A stretch of DNA of 15,125 bases from an uncultured Synergistaceae bacterium (GTDB lineage: Bacteria > Synergistota > Synergistia > Synergistales > Aminobacteriaceae): NCBI GenBank assembly GCA_937870605.1, contig CALMZW010000014.1:1-15125 (forward strand), written 5' to 3'. Every line of letters begins with the position of its first letter. Position 1 is the stretch's first letter. Made by a program: the position numbers and the translations under genes. This document shows positions 6,566 to 13,576 of this stretch, piece by piece. The notes beneath the pieces were generated by a model. The model worked only from the letters and a program-made list of their open reading frames with translations. It searched no databases and was not told the origin of the DNA.

Positions 6566-7585
6566 ATGCTGACGGAGCGACAACTGGAAATCGTCCTCGC
6601 CGTCGTGTATGAGTATATACGATCGGGGGAACCTGCGGGGTCCCGCACGATCTCGAAAAAATACCTGCGGGGGTGCAGCCCCGCGACAATTCGCAACGAA
6701 ATGTCGGATCTGGAGGAACTCGGATTTTTCTCCCAGTTGCATACATCTTCGGGGCGTCTTCCGACGTCGCGAGCGTACCGAGTCTATGTCGATTCGATCA
6801 TGCAGCGGAAGCGGCAGGGGATCTCCGAGGCGGAGCTTCTGAAGGGCGACATCAAAAGCCAGAAGCTGGGGATCGAGTCGCTGCTTTCCCATGTTACGCA
6901 GCTGCTTGGACGGATGACGCGCTATGTCGGCGTTGCGGCGGTCTCGTCTCTCGAAAGCGCCGAAATCCAGAAGGTCAGCTTCATTCCGCTCGGCGGGAAT
7001 ACGGCGCTTCTTCTCATCGTTCTCACGGGGGGACTGGTTCACCACACCAACGTCACCTTCCCCTGCGAGATGCGCCCCGATACGCTGGACGAGCTGGCCC
7101 GGCGAATCAACTCCGTCGCGCTGGGACGCCCGTGGAGCCAGGTTCGGACCGTCCTGCACGATTACGTCCTCGAGGGGCTCGAACGGTACTCCGAGTTGTG
7201 CCGTTCCGCCATCGCGCAGATGGACTCGTCCCTGTGCGAGCACAATTACCGGGTATTTATCGGCGGGGCGCAGAACATCCTTTCCCTGCCCGATTTTCAG
7301 GATATAGCGAAACTGCAGGCGGTTCTGTCGCTTCTGGAGGAAGAAAAAGCGCTCGCGAATATGGTGGAGAAGTGCGCGATTTCCGGAAGCATGAGCGTCA
7401 CGATCGGAGAGGAAAACCAGGAGGAGCTGAAGGAATGCTCGATGGTTCTCGTGCCGACCGTGACGGCGGGACAGAAAACGGTCCTGGGCCTTATCGGCCC
7501 TCTCAGAATGGACTACGAGCGATCGATATCGGTTCTCGAGTCCATGGCGGAATCCCTCGAAGAATCCCTTGAAGAATCTCTGTAA
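6566..7585 (+). CDS. hrcA: Heat-inducible transcription repressor HrcA
   Basis: HrcA, 339 residues, is the DNA-binding repressor of class I heat-shock genes; in the family its activity depends on GroEL. The N-terminal winged helix is clear: LTERQLEIVLAVVYEYIRSG, GSRTISKKYL, SPATIRNEMSDLEELGF, HTSSGRLPTSRAYRVYVD. The GAF-like and dimerisation regions follow, with FIGGAQNILSLPDFQD and GEENQEELKECSMVL. The ATG at 6566 fits the GGGGGTGG ribosome site and family alignment. The ATG at 6512 in the same frame would translate the CIRCE element and is rejected. The C-terminus ends in an ESLE repeat. It is the first gene of hrcA-grpE-dnaK-dnaJ and is autoregulated through CIRCE by inference. Confidence 0.97.
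   Translation: MLTERQLEIVLAVVYEYIRSGEPAGSRTISKKYLRGCSPATIRNEMSDLEELGFFSQLHTSSGRLPTSRAYRVYVDSIMQRKRQGISEAELLKGDIKSQKLGIESLLSHVTQLLGRMTRYVGVAAVSSLESAEIQKVSFIPLGGNTALLLIVLTGGLVHHTNVTFPCEMRPDTLDELARRINSVALGRPWSQVRTVLHDYVLEGLERYSELCRSAIAQMDSSLCEHNYRVFIGGAQNILSLPDFQDIAKLQAVLSLLEEEKALANMVEKCAISGSMSVTIGEENQEELKECSMVLVPTVTAGQKTVLGLIGPLRMDYERSISVLESMAESLEESLEESL
7550..7585 (+). repeat. Threefold 12-bp tandem repeat at the 3' end of hrcA
   Basis: Three 12-base units (7550-7561, 7562-7573, 7574-7585) resemble GAATCCCTTGAA and encode ESLE-ESLE-ESL-stop. The last unit reads GAATCTCTGTAA, so the stop codon falls where the glutamate codon of the repeat would be. This suggests slippage-derived variation of the HrcA tail. 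Confidence 0.8.
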
Positions 7586-7599
7586 GGAGGAAGTCCCGA

Positions 7600-8196
7600 A
7601 TGAACGATCTTGAAAAAGACGCTCCCGGCGGAGCGTCGGACGAAGCATGTGACAATGCCGCTTCCCGCGCTCCGAATGCCGCGTCTCAGGAAGCCGGCGC
7701 GGATGTTGTGCGCGATGCCGAAAACGAAGCGCTGCGCGAGGAACTGGAAACCCTGAAACGGGAGAAAGAGGAATTCCGGTCCGTCGCGCTCGAGGCGAAG
7801 GCCGATCTGTACAACTACAGAACCCGGACCGAACGCGAACGGGAAAAACTCAGGAAGTCCATCGCCGCCGACAAGGCCGCGGCGTTTCTTCCGGTGCTCG
7901 ATAACCTCGACAGGGTGCTGCAGGTCTCGGAAGGTTCGGACATCGCGTCCGTGCTCAAAGGGGTCTCCATGGTCCGCGAGCAGTTTCTCTCGGTGATCCT
8001 CGACATGGGGATCGAACGCGTCGAAACGGTCGGGAAGCGTTTCGATCCCGTCTGTCATGAAGCCGTTTCCACGGAACGAGTCCCGGAAGAAGAAAACGAC
8101 GGCATCATTCTGGAGGAATACCTGCCCGGCTATGCCGCGGAGGAACGAGTTCTCCGGCCCGCCCGCGTGCGTGTCGGGACATACAGGAAGGAATAG
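7600..8196 (+). CDS. grpE: Nucleotide exchange factor GrpE
   Basis: GrpE, 198 residues, releases ADP from DnaK in the cytoplasm. The first ~40 residues are low-complexity and acidic. A long charged coiled coil follows (~40-90, ENEALREELETLKREKEEF), then LPVLDNLDRVL at 97-107. The C-terminal beta-wing carries KRFDPVCHEAV at 146-156, matching the family signature (F-D-P-x-x-H-E-A-V), and ends GYAAEERVLRPARVRV. AAGGAGGAAG lies just before the ATG, 14 bases after the hrcA stop, so it is co-transcribed with hrcA. Confidence 0.97.
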   Translation: MNDLEKDAPGGASDEACDNAASRAPNAASQEAGADVVRDAENEALREELETLKREKEEFRSVALEAKADLYNYRTRTEREREKLRKSIAADKAAAFLPVLDNLDRVLQVSEGSDIASVLKGVSMVREQFLSVILDMGIERVETVGKRFDPVCHEAVSTERVPEEENDGIILEEYLPGYAAEERVLRPARVRVGTYRKE

Positions 8197-8305
8197 GTTC
8201 CGGGCGTCCGGCGCCGTAATCCGGGAAGATGGAAATTCATCGGGTCCGTTCCGCGAACGAAGGGCGACGGAAGCCCGTATTCGAAGATGACGAGGTGAAC
8301 GTTTT

Positions 8306-10129
8306 ATGCCGAAAGTGGTAGGAATCGATCTTGGAACAACGAACAGCTGCATCGCCGTTCAGGAGGGCGACAACGTCACGATTATCCCCAACACCGAAGG
8401 GATGCGGACGACTCCGTCCGTAGTCGCATTCACCAAGGAGGGCGAGCGGCTCGTCGGCCAGCTCGCGAAGCGTCAGGCCATCGTGAACCCGGAGCGCACG
8501 ATAATATCCATCAAGCGGGACATGGGGACCGACAGGACCGTCAACATCGACGGGAAGAAGCATACGCCGCAGGAGATCTCCTCGATGATCCTGCAAAAAC
8601 TCAAGCGGGACGCCGAAGACTATCTCGGCGAACCGGTCAGGCAGGCCGTCATCACCGTCCCCGCGTACTTCACGGACGCGCAGCGCCAGGCGACCAAGGA
8701 CGCGGGAACGATCGCAGGGCTCGAAGTGCTCCGGATCATCAACGAGCCGACCGCCGCGTGCCTCGCCTATGGAGAAAACAAACAGGGGGAACACAAGATC
8801 CTGGTGTTCGATCTGGGCGGCGGGACGTTCGACGTCTCGATCCTCGACGTGGGCGAAGGCGTGTTCGAAGTGCTCGCCACGTCCGGCGACAACCGCCTTG
8901 GCGGAGACGACTGGGATATGCGCATCGTGAACTGGATCGTCGCGGAATTCAAAAAATCCGAGGGAATCGATCTCACGAACGACAAGATGGCGGTGCAGCG
9001 CCTTCGCGAGGCCGCCGAGAAGGCGAAGGTGGAATTGTCCTCCATGCCGGAGACCACGATTTCGCTTCCGTTCATCACGGCGAACGCGTCCGGACCGAAG
9101 CACCTGGAGATTCCGCTCTCCCGCGCGAAGTTCGAAGAGATGACGAACGATCTGCTGGAACGCGTCATCACGCCGACGAAACGGGCGCTCGAGGATTCGG
9201 GGCTGGCGACTTCGGAAATCGACAAGGTGCTTCTGGTCGGCGGCTCCACACGCATGCCGATGGTCCAGCGGAAGATCCGGGAGATCATGGGCAAGGAGCC
9301 GACGAAGGGCATCAATCCCGACGAATGCGTCGCCGCCGGAGCCGCCATTCAGGGCGCGATCCTCACGGGGCAGCACAAGGACATCGTCCTCGTCGACGTG
9401 ACGCCGCTCTCGCTCGGTCTGGAGACGCTGGGAGGCGTCTTCACGAAAATCATCGAGCGGAACACCGCGATTCCGTGCAAGAAGGTCCAGGTGTTCACGA
9501 CGGCCGGCAACAACCAGACCCAGGTTGAAATCAAGATCATGCAGGGCGAACGGGCGATGGCCGCCGATAATGTCAAACTGGGAGATTTCTCCCTCGACGG
9601 CATCCCGCCGGCGCCCCGGGGCGTGCCGCAGATCGAGGTCACGTTCAATATCGACACGAACGGGATTCTGAACGTCACGGCGAAGGACAAGGGCACGGGC
9701 AAGGAACAACACGTCACGATCCAGTCGTCGCGTCTCTCCAAGGAAGAGATCGACCGCATGCAGAGCGCCGCGGAAGAGAACGAGGAGAGCGACAAGAAGA
9801 AACGGGAGCTTGCCGAAACGCGGAACGAGGCCGATTCCCTCGTCTATGCCGCCGAGAAATTGCAGTCGGATCTTGGCGACAAGATGACCGCCGAGGAGAA
9901 GGGGCGTCTCAATACGCTCGCCGATGAGGTCCGGAATACCCTGAAGGAAGAAGACGCCGCAAAGATCAAGGATGCCTGCGAGAAGCTCAACAAAGCGGTT
10001 CAGGAGTTCTCGACCCGTCTGTACGCCGCGTCGCAGCAGGGAGAACCGGACGCCGCTGCAGGAAAAGCGGAGGAGACTGCGAAGGACGCCGGCGCGGAGA
10101 CCGTGGACGCGGAGTTCAGCGACCAGTGA
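8306..10129 (+). CDS. dnaK: Chaperone protein DnaK (Hsp70)
   Basis: DnaK, 607 residues, is the ATP-driven Hsp70 chaperone of the cytoplasm. Visible ATPase motifs: GIDLGTTNS (6-14), SIKRDMG with the catalytic lysine, INEPTAA, FDLGGGTFDVSI, LGGDDWD and LLVGGSTRMP. The substrate-binding domain follows DVTPLSLGLETLGG and includes QGERAMAADN and PPAPRGVPQIEVTF; a helical lid and an acidic tail ending VDAEFSDQ close the protein. After SIKRDMGTD the protein lacks the ~24-residue segment found in E. coli DnaK, the arrangement of Gram-positive DnaKs. GAGGTGA sits 7 bases before the ATG. The 109-base gap from grpE shows no CIRCE, no clear promoter and only weak hairpins. Confidence 0.98.
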   Translation: MPKVVGIDLGTTNSCIAVQEGDNVTIIPNTEGMRTTPSVVAFTKEGERLVGQLAKRQAIVNPERTIISIKRDMGTDRTVNIDGKKHTPQEISSMILQKLKRDAEDYLGEPVRQAVITVPAYFTDAQRQATKDAGTIAGLEVLRIINEPTAACLAYGENKQGEHKILVFDLGGGTFDVSILDVGEGVFEVLATSGDNRLGGDDWDMRIVNWIVAEFKKSEGIDLTNDKMAVQRLREAAEKAKVELSSMPETTISLPFITANASGPKHLEIPLSRAKFEEMTNDLLERVITPTKRALEDSGLATSEIDKVLLVGGSTRMPMVQRKIREIMGKEPTKGINPDECVAAGAAIQGAILTGQHKDIVLVDVTPLSLGLETLGGVFTKIIERNTAIPCKKVQVFTTAGNNQTQVEIKIMQGERAMAADNVKLGDFSLDGIPPAPRGVPQIEVTFNIDTNGILNVTAKDKGTGKEQHVTIQSSRLSKEEIDRMQSAAEENEESDKKKRELAETRNEADSLVYAAEKLQSDLGDKMTAEEKGRLNTLADEVRNTLKEEDAAKIKDACEKLNKAVQEFSTRLYAASQQGEPDAAAGKAEETAKDAGAETVDAEFSDQ

Positions 10130-10158
10130 TTGACGAAACAGTGAAGAGGTGAGGTCGA

Positions 10159-11295
10159 GTGCCCGGCGCACGAGACGACTATTACGAGATTCTGGGGGTT
10201 CCCCGGGACGCGTCGGCGGCGGACATCAAGAAGGCCTACCGGCAACTGGTCCGAAAGTACCACCCGGATGCGAACCCCGGAAACAAGGAAGCCGAAGAGC
10301 GCTTCAAGAAAGTGAACGAGGCGTACGAAGTACTCGGTGATTCCCAGAAAAGGACGCAGTACGACCAGTTCGGAACGGTCGGGGATATGCCGTCCGGAGG
10401 CAGTCCGTTCGAAGGATTCGGCGGCATGGGAGATCTCTTCGGCGATCTGTTCGAGAGCGTTTTCAGCGGCGGCGCGGGGCGGAGACGCGCGAATCCGAAC
10501 GCTCCGCGGCAGGGGGACGACCTGGAGATGGGGGTCTCCGTAACCCTCGATGAAGCGGCGACCGGGACGAAAAAAACAGTGGAGATTCCCCGGTGGGAAA
10601 CATGCGGGACGTGCGGCGGAAGCGGCGCCGCTCCCGGAACGAAATCCGAGACCTGCGAGACCTGTCACGGAGCGGGGCAGGTCGAAACGCGGCAACAGAC
10701 GCCTTTCGGGCAGTTCGTGTCCGTCAATGCGTGCCCGCGATGCGGCGGCACGGGGCGATTTATCCGCACCCCCTGTTCCGACTGCGGCGGCCAGGGGCGG
10801 AAGCGGACGAGAAAGTCGGTTGACATACGGATCCCGGCCGGTGTGGACAGCGGGACGAGGCTGCGGATTTCCGGGGAAGGGGAAGCGGGAATCAACGGCG
10901 GCCCCTCGGGGGATCTCTTCCTGGTCATCGATGTCGCCGAGCACCCTGACTTCAAGCGGGACGGGGCGGATTTGCACCGCAAGCTGTCGGTCACATTCCC
11001 GCAGGTCGCACTGGGATGCACGGTTTCGGTTCCGACGCTGACCGGAGAGCCGGAGCTTCTTGAGATCCCGGCGGGGACGCAATCCGGAAAGGTCTTCCGG
11101 ATCAAGGGAAAGGGCATAACCCGGCTCAGGGGCGCGAGAGGCACGGGCGACCTGTTTGTGCATCTGTCGGTCGACGTTCCGACGAAGCTGACGGAGAAGC
11201 AGCGCGCCCTTCTGGAAGCGCTGGCGAAGGAAATGAACGTCGAGGTCGCCGATCAGGGGCTGTTCGCGAAGTTCCGGACGCTCTTCGGCGGGTGA
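10159..11295 (+). CDS. dnaJ: Chaperone protein DnaJ (Hsp40, type A)
   Basis: DnaJ, 378 residues, delivers substrates to DnaK and stimulates its ATPase. The J domain (1-70) has the HPD tripeptide at 35-37. A short Gly/Phe region (~75-115) precedes four zinc-binding repeats: C149-x2-C152, C166-x2-C169, C192-x2-C195 and C206-x2-C209, each in a CxxCxGxG setting. Two C-terminal beta domains follow with DLFLVIDVAEHPDFKRDG and GCTVSVPTL. The start is GTG, supported by AGAGGTGA six bases upstream and by alignment of the J domain. It lies 29 bases after dnaK, in the same transcript. All canonical residues are present. Confidence 0.97.
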   Translation: MPGARDDYYEILGVPRDASAADIKKAYRQLVRKYHPDANPGNKEAEERFKKVNEAYEVLGDSQKRTQYDQFGTVGDMPSGGSPFEGFGGMGDLFGDLFESVFSGGAGRRRANPNAPRQGDDLEMGVSVTLDEAATGTKKTVEIPRWETCGTCGGSGAAPGTKSETCETCHGAGQVETRQQTPFGQFVSVNACPRCGGTGRFIRTPCSDCGGQGRKRTRKSVDIRIPAGVDSGTRLRISGEGEAGINGGPSGDLFLVIDVAEHPDFKRDGADLHRKLSVTFPQVALGCTVSVPTLTGEPELLEIPAGTQSGKVFRIKGKGITRLRGARGTGDLFVHLSVDVPTKLTEKQRALLEALAKEMNVEVADQGLFAKFRTLFGG

Positions 11296-11307
11296 TTCGT
11301 GCGCCTG

Positions 11308-11316
11308 TGATACAAT
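11308..11316 (+). promoter_or_regulatory. Possible extended -10 promoter upstream of prmA
   Basis: TGATACAAT matches an extended -10 element (TGn then TACAAT, one mismatch to TATAAT). No good -35 was found 16-18 bases upstream. If used, transcription would start near 11323 and the following hairpin would lie in the leader of prmA. Confidence 0.35.
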
Positions 11317-11327
11317 AAAGCCAAACG

Positions 11328-11361
11328 GAGACGGGGAGGCGATGGCCTCCCCTTTCGTCTC
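11328..11361 (+). terminator. Hairpin between dnaJ and prmA (terminator or leader hairpin)
   Basis: An 8-bp GC-rich stem (GGGGAGGC at 11333-11340, GCCTCCCC at 11345-11352) has a GATG tetraloop. GAGAC (11328-11332) can extend it by pairing with GTCTC (11357-11361) across a four-base bulge. Only three T follow the inner stem, so as an intrinsic terminator it is weak. Partial read-through from the heat-shock operon into prmA is plausible. Confidence 0.5.
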
Positions 11362-11400
11362 TTGCGCTCCGGAACGGGAAAAGGATATGGGGGGAACGCC

Positions 11401-12282
11401 ATGACGCAGGACAATTTCTGGTGGTACATCACTGTGGAGGCCCGGAAGGATCGCGAGGAGTTTCTTGTCTCGCTCGCCGACCTTTCCGGCTGCATAGGAG
11501 CTGAGATGTCCGAAGCGGAGGACAATGTTCGCTCCCGGCTCTATTTCGTCTGCTCGAGCCCGCTGGAACGGTGGAACAAGGTGATTATGGAGCTTATGCT
11601 TCCGTATCCCGACGTCCGGATCATCGATATGGGGCGCGTGGAAAACAGGGAATGGCACACGAAATGGAAGGATGCCTTCCCGCCGAAGCCGGTCGGCTCG
11701 AAGCTGATCGTTATGGCGCCGTGGCATGACGCCGGCGTGTCCGACGGTCGTCTTCCGGTCCGCATTGACCCGGGGTCGGCGTTCGGCACCGGATATCACG
11801 AAAGCACCCAGATCGTGCTCGAGCTTCTCGAAGATCTGGTTTCCCCCGGGGCCCGGGTGGCGGACATCGGCACGGGGTCCGGAATCCTTTTCATCACTGC
11901 GTTGCTTCTCGGCGCCGGGTCCGTGACCGCGAGGGACGTGGACCCCGCCGTTATGGACGAAGTCCGGAAGAACATGCAGTTCAACAACATCGACCCCGCG
12001 CTCGTCGACCTCGCTCCGGGGAATCTGCTCGACGATGTGGCCGGACCGGTGGACATCCTCACGGCCAATATTCTTCTTGAGCCTCTTCTCGAAATGCTTC
12101 CGAACGTCCGAAAGGTGTTGTCTCCCGAAGGAACGGCCGTTTTTTCGGGCCTTCTCGTGAAGGAGCGCGACCGTTTCCTGGAAATGCTCCACGCCGCGGG
12201 CCTTTCGGAGGAGACGGAGCTTTTCTCCGGCGAATGGTGGGGAGTGACCGCACGCATCCATGGAGCCCCTTCTCGCGGGTAG
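11401..12282 (+). CDS. prmA: Ribosomal protein L11 methyltransferase
   Basis: PrmA, 293 residues, trimethylates ribosomal protein L11 using S-adenosylmethionine. The N-terminal ~110 residues match the L11-recognition domain (NFWWYITVEA at the start). The catalytic domain begins at DPGSAFGTGYHEST (D123 on) and continues with VADIGTGSGILFI, the SAM-binding glycine loop, and LTANILLEPLLEML. It ends with SGEWWGVTARI. In E. coli PrmA the loop reads GTGTHPTT; here it is GTGYHEST, still family-like. The ATG at 11401 is preceded by GGGGGG about eight bases upstream; an in-frame ATG at 11362 would start inside the sequence just after the hairpin and lacks a good site. It follows dnaJ, a common order in Firmicutes and relatives. 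Confidence 0.94.
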   Translation: MTQDNFWWYITVEARKDREEFLVSLADLSGCIGAEMSEAEDNVRSRLYFVCSSPLERWNKVIMELMLPYPDVRIIDMGRVENREWHTKWKDAFPPKPVGSKLIVMAPWHDAGVSDGRLPVRIDPGSAFGTGYHESTQIVLELLEDLVSPGARVADIGTGSGILFITALLLGAGSVTARDVDPAVMDEVRKNMQFNNIDPALVDLAPGNLLDDVAGPVDILTANILLEPLLEMLPNVRKVLSPEGTAVFSGLLVKERDRFLEMLHAAGLSEETELFSGEWWGVTARIHGAPSRG

Positions 12283-13576
12283 ACGGATCCGGATCGTCAC
12301 GCTCGGGTGCCGGACGAACCTTTCCGAGGCGGAAGCGCTCGCCTCCGAGATGGAAGCCCGTTGCGCGCGCATCGTGGAGGACGGCCCCTGGCATGCAGCC
12401 GTTCTCGTTTCCTGCTCCGTGACCGGCGAGGCGGACCGAAAGTGCCGCCAGGCAATCCGCCGGTTGCGGCGCGAACAGCCCGAAGGACTTCTCGTCGTTT
12501 GCGGCTGCTGGGCGCAGGCCGCCGATGAGGAAGAAGCCCGCGCCCTGGGTGTCGATATCCTTGTTGGAAACCGCCGCAAGAGCGACATCCCGGAACTCGT
12601 GGCCCGATGTCTATCGGAGGGGCTCGCGGAACGGGTCATCCTTCGCGGAGACGTCCGGAACGACAGCCGTTGGGACGGGCTGCGCAGCAGCGGGCCGGTG
12701 CTGCATACCCGCGCCTTCGTGAAGGTCCAGGACGGGTGCGACCACTTCTGTTCCTACTGCATCATCCCATACGTTCGCGGGCGTTCGGTCAGCCGCCCGA
12801 CGGATGACGTCCTCGATGAAATCCGTTCGATCGTTGCGGCGGGATGCCGCGAGGTCGTTCTCTCCGGAATTCACCTCGGAGATTACCGCCCGGAAAAAGG
12901 CGGAACGCTCGCCGCGCTCGTCGCCAGAGTCGCCGGAGTTCCGGGCGTGGAACGAATCCGTTTCGGCTCCCTCGAGCCCTTTTCCGTCGACGGGACGTTA
13001 CTCCGTGTTCTCTCCGAAACGCCGGCCTTCTGCCGGCACCTTCATTTGCCGCTCCAAAGCGGCGACGACGGAATCCTTGCCCGGATGCGGCGCGGGCATA
13101 CCGCCGGGGACTTTATCGATCTCGTCGCCCGCATACGGCGATCGCTCGGAGAGGATGTCCACATAAGCACCGATGTCCTTGTCGGATTTCCCGGCGAAAC
13201 CCCCGAAGCGTTCGAAAACACCCTGCGTGTTCTCGAACGGGCGGGAATCGGGCGAACGCATGCGTTCCCCTTTTCGCCCCGGAAGGGGACACCGGCCGCT
13301 TCCTATCCGGATCGCGTTCCCGACGAAATCCTGTCCGAGCGCGTCCGTCGCGTCCGCGACGCATCGGACGCGCGGCTCGCGGCCTATGGACGGCGATTTG
13401 CCGGCGGAACGGTCCGGATACTGGTCGAGCGAAGCTCGGATACAAGCGTCGAGGGGCTGATTCCGGAGTATCTCAGGGTCGAGGCGACGGGGTCCGCCGA
13501 ACAGGGGACGATCGCGAATGTCCTCGTCGCCGAAGCGCAGGGAGAACTTCTGAAGGGCAGGGTGATTGCTTCATGA
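12260..13576 (+). CDS. mtaB: tRNA t6A37 methylthiotransferase MtaB
   Basis: MtaB, 438 residues, is a radical-SAM enzyme that converts t6A37 to ms2t6A37 in ANN-decoding tRNAs. The N-terminal methylthiotransferase domain carries cysteines C17 (TLGCRTN), C52 (VSCSVTGEADRKCRQ) and C83 (VCGCWAQ) for one [4Fe-4S] cluster. The radical-SAM cluster is C160-x3-C164-x2-C167 in QDGCDHFCSYCIIPYVRGR. LSGIHLGDY, HLPLQSGDD and DVLVGFPGET follow, then a TRAM-like C-terminal part (~375-438). TLGCRTN with the GEADRK block favours MtaB over MiaB or RimO. The start lies 23 bases inside prmA, indicating translational coupling. rsmE, often between prmA and mtaB in Firmicutes, is missing here. Confidence 0.93.
   Translation: MEPLLAGRRIRIVTLGCRTNLSEAEALASEMEARCARIVEDGPWHAAVLVSCSVTGEADRKCRQAIRRLRREQPEGLLVVCGCWAQAADEEEARALGVDILVGNRRKSDIPELVARCLSEGLAERVILRGDVRNDSRWDGLRSSGPVLHTRAFVKVQDGCDHFCSYCIIPYVRGRSVSRPTDDVLDEIRSIVAAGCREVVLSGIHLGDYRPEKGGTLAALVARVAGVPGVERIRFGSLEPFSVDGTLLRVLSETPAFCRHLHLPLQSGDDGILARMRRGHTAGDFIDLVARIRRSLGEDVHISTDVLVGFPGETPEAFENTLRVLERAGIGRTHAFPFSPRKGTPAASYPDRVPDEILSERVRRVRDASDARLAAYGRRFAGGTVRILVERSSDTSVEGLIPEYLRVEATGSAEQGTIANVLVAEAQGELLKGRVIAS

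Noticed and set aside
8237..10171. 644-codon open frame antisense to dnaK
   Set aside because: It mirrors dnaK codon bias; antisense frames opposite hsp70 genes are a known artefact. No motifs, no ribosome site, and dnaK is fully conserved on the other strand.
10000..12639. 879-codon open frame antisense to dnaJ, prmA and mtaB
   Set aside because: It spans three well-supported genes and two intergenic gaps on the opposite strand; its product is low-complexity Arg/Pro/Ser with no recognisable domain. A by-product of high GC.
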